DNA from: Actinoallomurus spadix | GTDB taxonomy: Bacteria > Actinomycetota > Actinomycetes > Streptosporangiales > Streptosporangiaceae | Length of the DNA: 64,000 bases | Assembly: GCF_024055725.1 (NCBI RefSeq) | Contig: NZ_JAMXMX010000020.1 | Span: 62,001 to 126,000, forward strand | Direction of reading: 5' to 3' | In this document: positions 9,240-17,110 of the stretch, one piece after another | Layout of the letters: the number at the start of each line of letters is the position of its first letter | How positions within the stretch are numbered: the first letter of the stretch is position 1 | Notes under the pieces: model-generated | Seen by the model: the letters and a program-made list of their open reading frames with translations, nothing else | Told to the model about the DNA's origin: nothing | Database searches by the model: none | Program-made: the position numbers and the translations under genes

Positions 9240-9279
9240 GTGTTAACCTGCGCGATACGGCACGTCAACATAAATTATG
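9240..9279 (-). promoter_or_regulatory. Promoter of sugar operon with adjacent palindrome
   Basis: On the minus strand TTGACG (9268-9263) is followed after 17 bases by TAACAC (9245-9240), giving a start site near 9233 and a leader of about 58 bases before the TTG at 9175. Just upstream of the -35 box is CATAAATTATG (9269-9279), a perfect palindrome around one base in an AT-rich patch that stands out in this genome. It could bind the operon's GntR regulator or an activator. This is inference. Confidence 0.5.
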
Positions 9280-9395
9280 AAAATATCTGGGAGGTGCTGG
9301 TGAAGGCCCGGACCTTGACCGCACCCGTCGCTCGGCACGGCGAGGGGCCGGTCGGCCGGTCTGGTGGCCCGGCGGCCGGCCCGCCATGCGGCAGG

Positions 9396-9424
9396 TTGCC
9401 TGCTTCGCTCGCCGGTGATAGGCT
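9396..9424 (+). promoter_or_regulatory. Candidate cspA promoter
   Basis: TTGCCT (9396-9401), a 17-base spacer and TAGGCT (9419-9424) fit an actinobacterial sigma-A-like promoter. Transcription would start near 9431, giving a leader of about 150 bases before cspA, typical of cold-shock genes. A second possible -10 (TAAACT, 9450-9455) lies inside the palindrome CATAAACTTTATG (9448-9460). Confidence 0.4.
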
Positions 9425-9460
9425 GCTGGTGTTGCAGTTGTGGTTCCCATAAACTTTATG

Positions 9461-9494
9461 TGCGCCTGCTGGTTCTCACCTCAGGCGCATTTTT
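9461..9494 (+). terminator. Hairpin with T-run in the cspA leader (attenuator candidate)
   Basis: TGCGCCTG (9461-9468) and CAGGCGCA (9482-9489) form a perfect 8-bp stem with a 13-base loop, directly followed by TTTTT at 9490-9494. This is a textbook intrinsic terminator. It lies about 90 bases upstream of the cspA start, with a candidate promoter before it, so it may prematurely terminate leader transcripts. No upstream plus-strand gene needs it. Confidence 0.6.
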
Positions 9495-9583
9495 GTTTCA
9501 CCGGAGTCATCCGGGTGGGGTCATTACGGCGACGCGCGGCTCGCAAGGTGCGGGCTCCGTCAAGACCCCGGAAGGACGCAGAT

Positions 9584-9787
9584 ATGGCTACCGGCACCGT
9601 AAAGTGGTTCAACGCAGAAAAGGGCTTCGGCTTCATCGAGCAGGACGGCGGCGGCGCCGACGTCTTCGCCCACTACTCCAACATCGCGGCTCGCGGTTTC
9701 CGTGAGCTCCAGGAGGGCCAGAAGGTCCAGTTCGACATCACGCAGGGCCAGAAGGGCCTCCAGGCGGAGAACATCGTTCCCGCCTGA
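9584..9787 (+). CDS. cspA: Cold-shock protein (CspA family)
   Basis: A complete 67-residue cold-shock-domain protein that binds single-stranded RNA and DNA and acts as an RNA chaperone. RNP1 (KGFGFIEQ) and RNP2 (VFAHYS) are both intact, and the length is typical. The ATG at 9584 follows GGAAGGA at a good distance. In-frame open sequence upstream (from 9440) is leader, not protein. It is followed by a hairpin terminator and then by the RNA helicase gene, a pairing that suits removal of RNA structure in the cold. Confidence 0.97.
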   Translation: MATGTVKWFNAEKGFGFIEQDGGGADVFAHYSNIAARGFRELQEGQKVQFDITQGQKGLQAENIVPA

Positions 9788-9802
9788 GGATCACGCGATA
9801 TG

Positions 9803-9838
9803 CCGCAGGGCCCGTACGTGAAGGTGCGGGCCCTGCGG
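9803..9838 (+). terminator. Terminator hairpin after cspA
   Basis: A perfect 12-bp stem (CCGCAGGGCCCG at 9803-9814 with its complement at 9827-9838) closes a 12-base loop shortly after the cspA stop. There is no T-run, as is common for terminators in high-GC actinobacteria. Confidence 0.65.
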
Positions 9839-10072
9839 GCTTCCCTGGGATCCTTCGATCCCGGAGCTGACGACGGCTGCGTCCAGGGCACGGCCCTTGC
9901 GGCGAAGACCCGCCCCACGGCCCCAGGCCGGCGCAGCCCCATCTGAGTTCGGCCCTCAGCCGCCCCTCATGAGGGGCATCGGCCGCCCGAACGCCGCGCG
10001 TCTTCGGCTCATCACGCCGCTTCGCGGCTCACTCTGGTTCGTTCTTGCGACTGCTTCACGCCATGGGTTGTG

Positions 10073-10108
10073 GGGCCTTCCTCGAAACGTGCCGCTTCAG
10101 GAAGGCTC
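10073..10108 (+). promoter_or_regulatory. Hairpin that hides the helicase ribosome-binding site
   Basis: GGGCCTTCCT (10073-10082) pairs with AGGAAGGCTC (10099-10108), ten pairs including one G-U, with a 16-base loop. The right arm contains GGAAGG, the ribosome site of the helicase, 7 bases before its ATG at 10113. Folding would block initiation, so the element could be an RNA thermosensor or a target for helicase autoregulation. Confidence 0.6.
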
Positions 10109-10112
10109 ACGC

Positions 10113-11528
10113 ATGACCCGTCCCATGAATCCGTCCCGCAGTCGCTCCTCCCGCTCCTACACCGGGTCCACCGGTCGGCCGGCCGCCCGGCGGCAGAGCG
10201 ACTTCGCGGTTCCCACGAGTTCCACGCCGCCCCTCCCGCCGGTTGCGTCGTTCGCCGAGTTGGAGATGCCGGCGGCCCTGCTGTCCACCCTGACCCGGCA
10301 GGGCGTGACGGAACCGTTCCCGATCCAGGCCTCGACCCTGCCGGACGCGCTGAACGGCCGCGACGTCCTCGGCCGCGGCCGTACGGGATCGGGGAAGACC
10401 CTCGCGTTCGGGCTGGCGATGCTCGCCCGAACCGCCGGCCGGCGCGCTGAGCCGCGTAGGCCGCTGGCCCTGGTGCTCGTCCCCACCCGGGAACTGGCCC
10501 AGCAGGTCACCGACGCGCTCGCCCCCTATGCCACGTCCGTGGGCCTTCGATCGGCCACCGTCGTCGGCGGCGTATCGATCTCCCGGCAGTCCGCCGCTCT
10601 CAGCCGCGGCGCGGAGATCCTGGTCGCCACCCCGGGGCGGCTCGCGGATCTGATCAACCGAGGCGCCTGCCGGTTGGACCACGTACGCATCACCGTCTTG
10701 GACGAGGCGGACCAGATGGCGGACATGGGCTTCCTGCCGCAGGTCACCGCGCTGCTGGACCAGGTGGACCCGGAGGGCCAGCGCATGCTGTTCTCCGCGA
10801 CCCTGGACCGCAACGTCGACCGCCTGGTCCGCCGGTTCCTCACCGATCCGGTGACCCACTCGGTCGACCCGTCGGCGGGGGCCGTGACCACCATGGAGCA
10901 CCACCTGCTGCATGTCACGGAGGCGGATAAGCACGACACGACGGCGCACATCGCCGCCCGCGAGGGTCGCGTCATCATGTTCGTCGACATGAAACACGCC
11001 GCCGACCGGCTGACCCGCAAGCTGCTCAACGGAGGTGTCCGCGCCGCCGCACTGCACGGAGGCAAGACCCAGCCGCAGCGCAACCGCACCCTTGAGCAGT
11101 TCCGCACGGGAGACGTCACCGTTCTGGTCGCCACCAACGTCGCCGCGCGCGGCATCCACGTCGACGGACTGGACCTGGTCGTCAACGTCGATCCGCCCAA
11201 CGACCACAAGGACTACCTGCACCGGGGCGGCCGCACCGCCCGCGCCGGCGAGTCCGGCACCGTCGTCACCCTGGTCACGCCCGGCCAGCGCCGCGAAATG
11301 GACCGGATGATGGCCACCGCCGGCATCACGCCGCAATCCACGCGAGTACGGTCCGGCGACGCCGAACTCAGCCGCATCACCGGTGCCCGCACGCCCTCCG
11401 GCATTCCCGTGACCCTGCCTTCTCCGGCCCCCCAGGGCTCCCGGAACGGCGGCTCCGCGCCGGGCCGTCGCCGCCCGCAGAACCGCCGCTCCCCACGAGT
11501 CGCGGCGACCCGCGGCGCCGGCGCCTGA
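10113..11528 (+). CDS. DEAD-box ATP-dependent RNA helicase
   Basis: A 471-residue RNA helicase that unwinds structured RNA, probably helping growth in the cold. Motifs appear in order: Q motif (PFPIQ), I (GRTGSGKT), Ia (PTRELA), II (DEAD), III (SAT), V (ATNVAARGIHV) and VI (HRGGRTAR). Both ends carry basic, Arg/Ser-rich low-complexity tails (residues 1-35 and 430-471) that are likely RNA-binding. The start at 10113 has GGAAGG in front; the frame is open upstream to 9897, but that part is the leader. It stands just after cspA and ends in a strong hairpin. Confidence 0.93.
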   Translation: MTRPMNPSRSRSSRSYTGSTGRPAARRQSDFAVPTSSTPPLPPVASFAELEMPAALLSTLTRQGVTEPFPIQASTLPDALNGRDVLGRGRTGSGKTLAFGLAMLARTAGRRAEPRRPLALVLVPTRELAQQVTDALAPYATSVGLRSATVVGGVSISRQSAALSRGAEILVATPGRLADLINRGACRLDHVRITVLDEADQMADMGFLPQVTALLDQVDPEGQRMLFSATLDRNVDRLVRRFLTDPVTHSVDPSAGAVTTMEHHLLHVTEADKHDTTAHIAAREGRVIMFVDMKHAADRLTRKLLNGGVRAAALHGGKTQPQRNRTLEQFRTGDVTVLVATNVAARGIHVDGLDLVVNVDPPNDHKDYLHRGGRTARAGESGTVVTLVTPGQRREMDRMMATAGITPQSTRVRSGDAELSRITGARTPSGIPVTLPSPAPQGSRNGGSAPGRRRPQNRRSPRVAATRGAGA

Positions 11529-11583
11529 GGACACCTCGCCAGGGCGGGCCTTCGACCAGAGGCGAGTCCCGCCTCGCGCCACG

Positions 11584-11613
11584 CTCGTAACGGCCGAACC
11601 CGGCCGTTACGAG
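11584..11613 (+). terminator. Terminator after the helicase
   Basis: CTCGTAACGGCCG (11584-11596) and CGGCCGTTACGAG (11601-11613) form a perfect 13-bp stem with a 4-base loop, about 55 bases after the helicase stop. The rest of the gap to 11743 is GC-rich without a gene. Confidence 0.75.
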
Positions 11614-11743
11614 TCCAGGCGGGTGGATGACGGCCGGGCCACTGCCGTGGCCAGGCGCCGGGCGTGGGAAGGCGCGCCCAGGGGATGATGATCACTGGCG
11701 CTGCTCCGCAGGCGCCGTTCACGCCACTTTTCGGGGGGATCAC

Positions 11744-12709
11744 ATGCCGTACACGTCCGAGCCGCAGACGACGTTCGAGCTGCTCACCGAGCTTGAACCC
11801 GTCGTCGCGGCCGAGCTCGACCGTCACCTGGCCACGGCGAAGGAGTGGTTCCCGCACCAGTACGTGCCGTGGAGCCTCGGCCGGGATTTCGACGGCCCGC
11901 TGGACGGCGAGCCGTGGTCGCCCGAGGATTCCACGATCTCGCCCTCCGCGAAGGAGGCGCTGGTGGTCAACCTCCTCACCGAGGACAACCTGCCCGGCTA
12001 CCATCGAGAGATCTCCACGATCTTCGGGCGTGACGGCGCATGGGGTACCTGGGTGGACCGCTGGACGGCCGAGGAGAACCGGCACGGGATCGTCATCCGC
12101 GACTACCTCACCGTGACCCGGGCCGTGGACCCGGTCGCGCTCGAACGGGCGCGTATGACGCACATGGAGGGCGGCTACCAGGCCGACCACGGCGACAAGA
12201 TGCTGCACGGCCTGGCCTACGTCGCCTTCCAGGAGCTGGCGACGCGCGTCTCTCACCGCAACACCGGAAAGGCGTCGGGAGACCCCGTCTGCGAGCGGCT
12301 GCTGGCGCGGGTGGCAGCCGATGAGAACCTGCACATGCTCTTCTACCGCAATGTGCTCGCCGCAGCCTTCGAGCTGTCTCCGAACGCGACGATGCGCGCC
12401 GTCACCGACGTCGTGACCGACTTCCGGATGCCCGGTTACACCATCGACGGTTTCCTGCGCAGATCCGTCGCCATCGCGAACGCGGGCATCTACGATCCGC
12501 GCGTCCACCTCGACGACGTCGTACTCCCCGTTCTGCGGCAATGGCGGATCTTCGAGCGGGACGGCCTGAGCGCCGACGGGGACAAGGCACGCCAGGAACT
12601 GGCGGAATTCCTCGAACGCCTGGAGACGGCGGCGAGCCGATTCACCGAACGCCGGGCGCGTACGGCCGACGGCCCGAACCGAGAGCGGAGCGGCTCACCG
12701 CAGCCCTGA
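11744..12709 (+). CDS. Acyl-ACP desaturase (di-iron fatty-acid desaturase)
   Basis: A 321-residue soluble desaturase of the plant stearoyl-ACP/DesA2 type. It introduces a double bond into acyl chains on carrier protein, using ferredoxin electrons. The two iron-binding motifs are present: EENRHG near 112 and DENLH near 196; an earlier glutamate in NLLTEDN fits the third ligand. The start at 11744 follows a GGGGGGA ribosome site; the longer frame from 11627 has none. It lies in line with the cold-shock genes, and desaturation of membrane lipids is a common cold response, but it has its own leader and the link is inference. Confidence 0.88.
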   Translation: MPYTSEPQTTFELLTELEPVVAAELDRHLATAKEWFPHQYVPWSLGRDFDGPLDGEPWSPEDSTISPSAKEALVVNLLTEDNLPGYHREISTIFGRDGAWGTWVDRWTAEENRHGIVIRDYLTVTRAVDPVALERARMTHMEGGYQADHGDKMLHGLAYVAFQELATRVSHRNTGKASGDPVCERLLARVAADENLHMLFYRNVLAAAFELSPNATMRAVTDVVTDFRMPGYTIDGFLRRSVAIANAGIYDPRVHLDDVVLPVLRQWRIFERDGLSADGDKARQELAEFLERLETAASRFTERRARTADGPNRERSGSPQP

Positions 12710-12737
12710 CCCCGCCATGCCGGAAAGCCTCGCCGAG

Positions 12738-12767
12738 CGGCCCGGCCGGAGGAATCCGGCCGGGCCG
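12738..12767. terminator. Bidirectional terminator between convergent genes
   Basis: CGGCCCGGCCGG (12738-12749) and its perfect complement (12756-12767) form a 12-bp stem with a 6-base loop, midway between the desaturase stop and the serine hydrolase stop. It can serve both directions. Confidence 0.7.
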
Positions 12768-12790
12768 ACGCGTGCTCAGGGGGGAAGGGC

Positions 12791-13957
12791 TCATTCGCAG
12801 AGGGCGGTGTCGACGGCGGACAGCAGGTGGTCGATCTGCTGTTCGTTCTCGGGCAGCAGGGTGACGGCGACCGTCGCGGCGCGGCCGTCGTCGGTGGCGA
12901 AATCACTGGTGTGGTAGCCGTCGATGTCGCCGCCGTGACCCCAGGCCACGCCACCGCAGGTCAGCTGAGTACTGATGAGGCCGAGGCCGTACCGTGCGCC
13001 GGACCACAGGTCGGGGGCGGCGACGGTCTTGCGCATCTCCTTCAGCTCCGCGGGCCCGACCAGACGGCCGGCCAGCAGCGCGGAGTAGAACCGGTCGACG
13101 TCGCTCGGGGTGGCGACCAGCTGGCCGGCGGCCCAGCCCCACGACGGGTCCATCTCGGTGACGTCGCTGAGCGGCTGGTTCGGCTTGTCCCGGTCGTAGC
13201 CGTGGGGGTGCCGCTCGTGGATGGTCTGGTCGCCGACGTTCGGGAAGTAGGTGTGGCGTAGCCCGGCGCGGTCGATCACCCGGTGGGTGATCTCCTCGAC
13301 CAGCGGCCGGTGCGTGATCTTCTCGATGAGCAACCCGAGGATGACGTAGTTGGTGTTGCTGTACTCCCACTTCGCGCCAGGCTTGAAGTCGGCCTTCTGC
13401 GCCAGGGCCATGTCGAGCAGCTCGCGCGGCTCGAAGTAGGTGTGCTGGAAGGGCAGGAAGCCGTCGGCCAGGAAGTTCGTGTAGTTCGGCAGTCCGCTGG
13501 TGTGCTGGAGGAGCTGCCGTACGGTGATGTTCCGGCCGTCGATGCCGTCGCCGCGGATGAGGTTCGGCAGGTACTTCTCGATCGGCTGGTCGAGGCCGAC
13601 CTTGCCCTCGCCGACGAGCTGCAGCACGACCACGGAGGTGAAGGTCTTGGTGTTGCTGCCGATGCGCACCTGCCCGTCCATCGGGACCTTCGCCCGTGTC
13701 TTCAGGTCGCCGACCCCGGCCGTGTAGTTGCGGATGTGGCCGTTCCGGTCGCGTACGGCGGCGAGGGCGCCGGGGAACCCGTCGTCGCGGACGAGCCCGT
13801 TCAGGTGCTGCTGTACGGGGTCGGCGGACTTGTGCGTCTGAGGGGTGAGCGCGTCGGCGACGGAGTGCGGGCCGGGGACCGCCAGGCCGCCCAGGACGGC
13901 GAGGCCGCTCAGGGCGGCGACGGCGGCGATACGGTTCCGGAAGCGGTGATCTCTCAT
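12791..13957 (-). CDS. Secreted serine hydrolase, class C beta-lactamase/DD-peptidase fold
   Basis: A 388-residue exported penicillin-recognising hydrolase. The ATG at 13957 gives a clean signal peptide (basic RNRI, then a long Ala/Leu stretch and a cleavage area near residue 36); the longer frame would spoil it. The catalytic SxxK reads SNTK near 101, the tyrosine motif is YSN in YSNTNY, and the third motif is HGG in WGHGGDIDGY. These families act on D-Ala-D-Ala peptides, beta-lactams or esters outside the cell. It is the last gene before the convergent terminator and lies about 100 bases after the RidA gene, so it may be transcribed with that cluster. Confidence 0.88.
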   Translation of the reverse strand: MRDHRFRNRIAAVAALSGLAVLGGLAVPGPHSVADALTPQTHKSADPVQQHLNGLVRDDGFPGALAAVRDRNGHIRNYTAGVGDLKTRAKVPMDGQVRIGSNTKTFTSVVVLQLVGEGKVGLDQPIEKYLPNLIRGDGIDGRNITVRQLLQHTSGLPNYTNFLADGFLPFQHTYFEPRELLDMALAQKADFKPGAKWEYSNTNYVILGLLIEKITHRPLVEEITHRVIDRAGLRHTYFPNVGDQTIHERHPHGYDRDKPNQPLSDVTEMDPSWGWAAGQLVATPSDVDRFYSALLAGRLVGPAELKEMRKTVAAPDLWSGARYGLGLISTQLTCGGVAWGHGGDIDGYHTSDFATDDGRAATVAVTLLPENEQQIDHLLSAVDTALCE

Positions 13958-14063
13958 GCCGGAAACGCTAGGTTCGCGGCGGATCACAATCGATGCCGCA
14001 GCCACGTCACTTAGCGGTACAGCAGCCTGTACCTCTGCTCCCCGGGCCGCATACGTTCCCTCG

Positions 14064-14468
14064 TCAGGTGACGGGGGCTCCTGGCCGGTCGCTGAGCACG
14101 GCCAGGGCGTCGACCTCGACGAGCATCCCCGGCGGCAGCGGCATGTAGACGGTGGTGCGGGCGGGGAAGGGCGCGCCGACGGCCGCCGCGTACGCCTCGT
14201 TCATCTCGGCCAGATGGGCGGGGTCGGTGAGGTAGACGCGCAGCATGACGACGTCCTCCAGGCTCCCGCCGCCCGCCTCGAGCACGGCGGTGACGTTGCG
14301 CAGGGCCTGTGTGGTCTGCTCGGCGACCGTGGCGCCCACGACCCGGCCCGTGCCCGGATCGAGCGGGAGCTGTCCGGAGACCTGCAGCACGGGGCCCTTG
14401 CGGATGCCCTGGGACAGCGGGGCCGCCAGGGCGGGGGCGTTCTCGGTGGTGATGACGGTTCGGGTCAT
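14064..14468 (-). CDS. RidA-family enamine/imine deaminase
   Basis: A 134-residue protein of the YjgF/YER057c/UK114 group, which hydrolyses reactive enamine and imine intermediates to ketones. Conserved parts are visible: VLQVSGQLPLDPGTG, EQTTQALRNVTAVLEAGG, LRVYLTDPAHLAEMNEAY and FPARTTVYMPLPPGMLVEVDALA. The arginine in the ARTTV motif is the usual carboxylate-binding residue. The ATG overlaps the esterase stop as ATGA. Standing between hydrolases, it may process a product of their action instead of general metabolism; that is inference. Confidence 0.88.
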   Translation of the reverse strand: MTRTVITTENAPALAAPLSQGIRKGPVLQVSGQLPLDPGTGRVVGATVAEQTTQALRNVTAVLEAGGGSLEDVVMLRVYLTDPAHLAEMNEAYAAAVGAPFPARTTVYMPLPPGMLVEVDALAVLSDRPGAPVT

Positions 14469-15994
14469 GGTGTCCTCGAAGGGATGCGTGCGGAGGTGGA
14501 CGCGGGCCGGCTCCAGGCCTGCCGTTCCCGGCCGCGGGGGTCGTCGGCCTGGGCCCACTCCGCGTCGATGCGCATGGTGGCCCTGCGCTCGGTGTCGTAC
14601 GGGTCCCAGCCGGGGTCGCCGGTCGCGGCGAACCGGACCCAGGCCTCGTGCGTGCGGGCGGCGAGGTCCGCGGGAGGCCCGTCCGGGCCGAGCAGGGCGT
14701 TCGGGCCGTGCAGCCAGGGGGAATGCGCGAGATCGAACACGAAGGGCAGCTCCATCGCGTGGGTCGCGCCGAGTTCCCCGTCCAGGGCGTGGGAGCGCCA
14801 GGCGAACTCGTACGCGTAGGTGGCGGACCGCGCCTGGGCGACGTGCGCGTCGGCCAGGGCCCAGCTGCCCGCGCCGAACAGCGCGTCGCCCAGGATGGCG
14901 GAGCGCAGCTCGCCGAAGGACGCCCCGGGCCGTGCCTTCCGATACGTCTCGACGAGCCGCGCCGGATCCGGATGCGAGCGGGCCGCCACGTCCTCGACGT
15001 CCCCGGCGGTCGAGGTGGAGTACTTGTCCACGGGGACCAGGTAGAGGTTCCCCTCCTCGGCGTTGGTCCCGACGAGCAGGTCGACGTCCGTGCCGAGACC
15101 GTCGGTGACGGACGCGGCGGGCTGGATGCCGAGGACCAGGCTGAAGGGGCTGAGCCCGACGAGCGGGTCGTGGTGCGTCGCGGTCCGCAGATCGATGCCC
15201 GCGAGCCGTGAGGCGGCCTCGACCAGGCGGTCGTCGGAGACGTCCGCGAAGGCGTCGGCATGCGGCTCGACGCCCAGGGCCTCGGCCGCCGCCCTGGTGA
15301 CGCGGGCGGCCTGCTCGGTGGTGAACGCGCCCAGGCCGCTCCCGCTCTGGACGATCGCCCGGCGGAAGAGTCCCGCGGCCTCGGGGGTGGCCAGGACGCC
15401 GCCGACGATGGTCGCCCCGGCCGACTGGCCGAAGAGGGTGACGTTCCGCGGATCACCGCCGAAGGCAGTGATGTTCTCCTGGACCCAGTGCAGCGCGGCG
15501 ACGACGTCCAGCAGGCCGCGGTTGCGGGGCGCTCCGGGGAGGTCGAGGAACCCGGCGATGCCGAGCCGGTAGTTGAGGGTGACGAGGACGACGCCGTCGC
15601 GGGCGAAGGCGGAACCGTCGTACAGCGCGGACCGCGTCGATCCGGCGACGAATCCGCCGCCGTGGACGAACACCATGACGGGCAGGCCGCCGCCGTCGGC
15701 GGGGGTCCAGACGTTGACGGTGAGGTAGTCCTCGCCGCGACTCCAGCCGAGGCCGAAGTAGGGGGACATGTCCACGCTGCCGAGCCTGCGCTCGGACTGC
15801 GGCGCGTTCGGCCCGGGCGCGGTCGCGTCCCGTACACCGTCCCACGGCTCGTGCGGCCGGGGCGGCGCGAACCGGTCGGCGCCGCGGGGCGGTGCGGCGT
15901 AGGGGATGTTCAGGAAGGCGGTGGTGTCCCCTCGGCGCAGACCGCGGACGGCGCCTTGCGTCGTGGTCACGATGGGGTCGGGATGGTGGTTCAC
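14465..15994 (-). CDS. Type-B carboxylesterase
   Basis: A 509-residue alpha/beta-hydrolase of the carboxylesterase/PnbA family. The oxyanion loop is VFVHGGGF near 109, the nucleophile serine is in FGQSAGA near 190, and GEDYLTVNVW precedes them as in the family. There is no signal peptide, so it is cytoplasmic. It starts at a GTG (15994) with GAAGGA in front. It lies 21 bases after the metallo-hydrolase and overlaps RidA, so the three form an operon. It probably cleaves carboxylic esters of a xenobiotic or natural product; the substrate is unknown. Confidence 0.9.
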   Translation of the reverse strand: MNHHPDPIVTTTQGAVRGLRRGDTTAFLNIPYAAPPRGADRFAPPRPHEPWDGVRDATAPGPNAPQSERRLGSVDMSPYFGLGWSRGEDYLTVNVWTPADGGGLPVMVFVHGGGFVAGSTRSALYDGSAFARDGVVLVTLNYRLGIAGFLDLPGAPRNRGLLDVVAALHWVQENITAFGGDPRNVTLFGQSAGATIVGGVLATPEAAGLFRRAIVQSGSGLGAFTTEQAARVTRAAAEALGVEPHADAFADVSDDRLVEAASRLAGIDLRTATHHDPLVGLSPFSLVLGIQPAASVTDGLGTDVDLLVGTNAEEGNLYLVPVDKYSTSTAGDVEDVAARSHPDPARLVETYRKARPGASFGELRSAILGDALFGAGSWALADAHVAQARSATYAYEFAWRSHALDGELGATHAMELPFVFDLAHSPWLHGPNALLGPDGPPADLAARTHEAWVRFAATGDPGWDPYDTERRATMRIDAEWAQADDPRGRERQAWSRPASTSARIPSRTP

Positions 15995-16015
15995 AGCGGT
16001 TCCTTCTCGGAGGGC

Positions 16016-16930
16016 TCAGCCCTGCTCGGTGTACGGGGTGAAGGGGGCCCAGCCCTTGATGGCGAACCGGTCTCCCTCGCGTGCCACCTCCGCGGCGCCG
16101 TGGCCGCCCAGGTGCGCGGGGATCACGAGCGCGTTGTTGTCGGCCGCCCAGCCCAGCACCTTGCGGCGGGTGGCGCGGGCGGCCGCGGGGTCCTCGCAGA
16201 AGCAGCTGTTGGAGTCGGGCTCGAGGACCTGGGCCGGGTTGTGCAGCATGTCCCCGACGAACACCGCGCGGTCCGTCCCGGAGGTGAGGGTCAGTACGGA
16301 GGAGCCGGGGGTGTGCCCGGGAGCGGCGTCCAGGCGAAGGTCGGCGTCGATCTGGTGGCTGTTCTCCCAGAGCAGGGTCTGGCCGGCCTGGTGTACCGGG
16401 ACCACGCTGTCCTCGAAGACGTTCTGGTTGCCGCGGCCGAACACCGTCTCGTGGCCGTTCTCGGGATTCCAGAAGTCGAAGTCGTCCTTCGGCATCAGGT
16501 AGGTGGCGTTGGGAAAGGTGGGCACCCAGCGCCGGCCGTCCAGGTACGTGTTCCAGCCGACGTGATCGATGTGGAGATGCGTGTTGATCACAATGTCCAC
16601 GTCCTCGGGCCGGACGCCCGCGCGAGCGAGATTGGCCAGGAAGTCCGTTTTGAGGTGGCTCCAGACCGGGGCGTACGGGCGTTCCTTGTGATTGCCGACG
16701 CCGGTGTCGACGAGGATGGTCTTGCCCGCACTGCGCAGCAGCCAGGTCTGGATAGCGGAATTCACGATATTGGTCTCGTGGTCCAGGAAATGCGGGCTCA
16801 GCCAGGATGACTCGTCGTTCCACACCTCCTTCGAACTCTCCGGGAAAAAGGTCTCAGGCGTCATTTCGACAGACCCGTAGTATTCCCATACTCGGGTTAT
16901 GGTGACGTCTCCGAGTGTGATCTGATCCAT
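16016..16930 (-). CDS. Metallo-beta-lactamase-fold hydrolase (lactonase-like)
   Basis: A 304-residue MBL-fold enzyme with two metal ions. The HxHxDH motif reads HLHIDH near residue 115, a further histidine is in APGHTPGSS, an aspartate in FVGDM and the last histidine in PAHLGGHG. The size and fold resemble quorum-quenching lactonases and similar hydrolases, although the sequence does not settle the substrate. The ATG at 16930 has AAGGA in front. It is the first gene of the esterase-RidA operon and is transcribed divergently from the LuxR regulator, which probably controls it. Confidence 0.87.
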   Translation of the reverse strand: MDQITLGDVTITRVWEYYGSVEMTPETFFPESSKEVWNDESSWLSPHFLDHETNIVNSAIQTWLLRSAGKTILVDTGVGNHKERPYAPVWSHLKTDFLANLARAGVRPEDVDIVINTHLHIDHVGWNTYLDGRRWVPTFPNATYLMPKDDFDFWNPENGHETVFGRGNQNVFEDSVVPVHQAGQTLLWENSHQIDADLRLDAAPGHTPGSSVLTLTSGTDRAVFVGDMLHNPAQVLEPDSNSCFCEDPAAARATRRKVLGWAADNNALVIPAHLGGHGAAEVAREGDRFAIKGWAPFTPYTEQG

Positions 16931-17110
16931 GTGACATCCTTGGAATCGGCCGGCATTTCCTCGGACCTTACGAGCGGCCCCGGTTCGCGCGGTATCCGTC
17001 ACGTGACCGCACCTGCGCGCCCGGCCCGGGACCGGCGGGCTTGTAGCCTGAGACGCAGGCAGGGCGGCTCCGATCGGGGAGCCGAGAGGGCCATATCCCC
17101 GGGAGACTCC

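Larger units (their letters stand above)
9176..9583. other. Gene-free stretch between sugar operon and cspA
   Basis: These 408 bases hold no credible gene. They carry the sugar-operon promoter on the minus strand at the left, a GC-rich middle, and on the right the cspA promoter and leader with a hairpin followed by a T-run. Short frames here lack ribosome sites and codon bias. One frame opens in phase with cspA at 9440 but contains no coding signal. Confidence 0.7.
9788..10112 (+). other. Long structured leader region of the RNA helicase
   Basis: No gene is seen in these 325 bases between cspA and the helicase. They hold the cspA terminator, a perfect 16-bp palindrome GCCCCTCATGAGGGGC (9962-9977), a small GCCGC/GCGGC hairpin (10016-10028) and the hairpin covering the helicase ribosome site. 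The density of structure suggests a regulatory 5' untranslated region. Confidence 0.5.

Noticed and set aside
9440-9583. In-frame extension upstream of cspA
   Set aside because: It lacks a ribosome site, contains the hairpin and T-run, and CspA proteins are always about 67 residues; this is leader RNA.
14011-15837. 608-residue minus-strand frame
   Set aside because: A Pro/Arg/Ser-rich shadow of the carboxylesterase in another frame; the esterase has the catalytic motifs.
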